A stretch of 6,739 nucleotides of DNA from Methanoregulaceae archaeon UBA288 (lineage in GTDB: Archaea > Halobacteriota > Methanomicrobia > Methanomicrobiales > Methanospirillaceae), in NCBI GenBank assembly GCA_002495225.1, contig DAEF01000173.1, forward strand, positions 2,297 through 9,035. Reading direction: 5' to 3'. This document shows positions 5,841 through 6,739 of the stretch, piece by piece. A program made the position numbers and the translations under genes. The notes under the pieces are model-generated. The model had not been told where the DNA came from, did no database searches, and saw only the letters and a program-made list of their open reading frames with translations. Numbering within the stretch: position 1 is the stretch's first letter; the number at the start of each line of letters is the position of its first letter.

Positions 5841-6739
5841 TCAGGGGTTCGCTTCGAGGATCTCGTAGGTCGTGGACCGGCGGCAGAGTCGCCGCCCCAG
5901 GTCGGCCGCGATCCGGGCCATCTCTTTCGGGTCCAGGTACGAGGCATCGCCCGCCCCGGCATCGACCGAGACCTCGTCCTCGAACATGGTCCCGCCGAGA
6001 TCATCGCCGCCCGCAAGGAGGAGCACCGAGACCATCTTCATCCCGACCTTTCCCCACGAGACCTGGACGTGGTCGAAGTTGTCGAGGTACAGCCGGGCGA
6101 CGGCGATCATCAGGACGTCCTCCCGACCCGTGGCCCCCGGGAGCGCCAGGCCCGCGCGGTAGAGCGGGGTGTTCTGGAAGACGTAACTCAGGGGCACGAG
6201 TTCGGTGAACCCGCCCGTCTCGTCCTGGACGCCGCGGAGCAGGTCCAGGTGCGTGATCCGGTCATCAGCCGACTCGCCGGCGCCGTACATGATCGTCGCA
6301 GTCGAGCGGATCCCCATGCGGTGCGCCTCCCGGATCACCCGGAGCCAGGTCGCGGTGTCGCACTTCTTCGGGCAGATCACGGCCCTAACCTCGTCGACCA
6401 GGATCTCGGCCGCAGTCCCCTGGAGGGTGCCGAGCCCTGCCTCCCGGAGCCGTCCGAGCACCTCGCGGGTTGGAAGGCCGGCCCTGCCGGCCACGTACGA
6501 GACCTCCTCGGGCGAGCAGGTATGGATATCCACGCCGGGGGCGACCTCGCGGATCCACTCGAGCAGGTTGACGTACGACTCGAGGGTGAAGTCCGGGTGG
6601 ACCCCCGAGAGCGGGCAGATCTCGGTCACCCCGCGGCCGACGGCGAGCCGCGCCTTGCGCTGGATCTCGTCCCTGCCGAAGAGGTAGGTCCCCGGCGCAC
6701 CCTTCGGCCGCCCGAAGCCGCAGAACCCGCAGAGGTTCT
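5841..6739 (-). CDS. cofH: CofH-like radical-SAM protein (paralogue 2), 5' end cut by window edge
   Basis: The open frame enters from the right edge and ends at the TGA at 5841-5843, covering the last 298 or so residues of a radical-SAM protein. The first visible residues are NLCGFCGF, the last two cysteines of a CxxxCxxC cluster motif whose first cysteine would fall just outside. The rest aligns with the neighbouring CofH along its whole length: GVTEICPLSG, GTAAEILVDEV, AVICPKK, STATIMYG, VQDETGGFTELVPLSY, ATGRED and GGDDLGGT. By eye about half the residues agree. It differs where CofH is usually invariant, with VSWGKVGMKM for ASWVKLG and RRSTTYEIL at the end. Some methanogens are annotated with CofH1 and CofH2, so this is probably CofH2, either a second F0 enzyme or one with altered substrate. 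The gtg at 6627-6629 is internal, not the start. Confidence 0.85.
   Translation of the reverse strand, partial: NLCGFCGFGRPKGAPGTYLFGRDEIQRKARLAVGRGVTEICPLSGVHPDFTLESYVNLLEWIREVAPGVDIHTCSPEEVSYVAGRAGLPTREVLGRLREAGLGTLQGTAAEILVDEVRAVICPKKCDTATWLRVIREAHRMGIRSTATIMYGAGESADDRITHLDLLRGVQDETGGFTELVPLSYVFQNTPLYRAGLALPGATGREDVLMIAVARLYLDNFDHVQVSWGKVGMKMVSVLLLAGGDDLGGTMFEDEVSVDAGAGDASYLDPKEMARIAADLGRRLCRRSTTYEILEANP

Overview
The window looks like part of a methanogenic archaeon's chromosome, most likely order Methanomicrobiales. The base composition is very GC-rich. Two adjacent genes are CofH-type enzymes of coenzyme F420 synthesis. There is a ThiC, an Isf-type iron-sulfur flavoprotein, an archaeal-type DUF123/Uri nuclease, and a soluble receiver-PAS-PAS histidine kinase of a kind common in that order. 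TATA-like boxes lie about 27 to 33 bases before several start codons, and strong Shine-Dalgarno sites are absent there. This suggests archaeal, mostly leaderless, transcripts. The genus cannot be fixed from this sequence.

Layout. (1) Positions 1-869, minus strand: the first 289 codons of a ThiC-family protein, cut by the left edge. (2) Positions 870-896: a very short divergent promoter region. (3) Positions 897-3764, plus strand: a compact gene run of a metallo-beta-lactamase-fold hydrolase, a DUF123/Uri GIY-YIG protein starting one base later, and a 591-residue REC-PAS-PAS-histidine kinase. (4) Positions 3820-4365, plus strand: an Isf-like flavoprotein with its own TATA-like box. (5) Positions 4366-4672: a decayed fragment of the N-terminal part of an MFS transporter. 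(6) Positions 4673-6739, minus strand: two tandem CofH paralogues, of which the upstream one is cut by the right edge.

How the genes relate. The two cofH genes belong to synthesis of the deazaflavin F0, the chromophore of F420. ThiC makes the pyrimidine half of thiamine. Both are radical-SAM, iron-sulfur chemistries, but nothing here shows that they are co-regulated. The hydrolase-nuclease-kinase run is tightly packed and probably co-transcribed, yet its members have no obvious common pathway. I see no CRISPR array, tRNA, rRNA, insertion sequence or riboswitch.

No clearly new biological system is evident. The best leads are the interlocked thiC/hydrolase promoters, the diverged second CofH, the MFS relic, and the unusual hydrolase-nuclease-kinase gene run. 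Because of the high GC, long open frames run antisense to nearly every real gene, and these were treated as artefacts.
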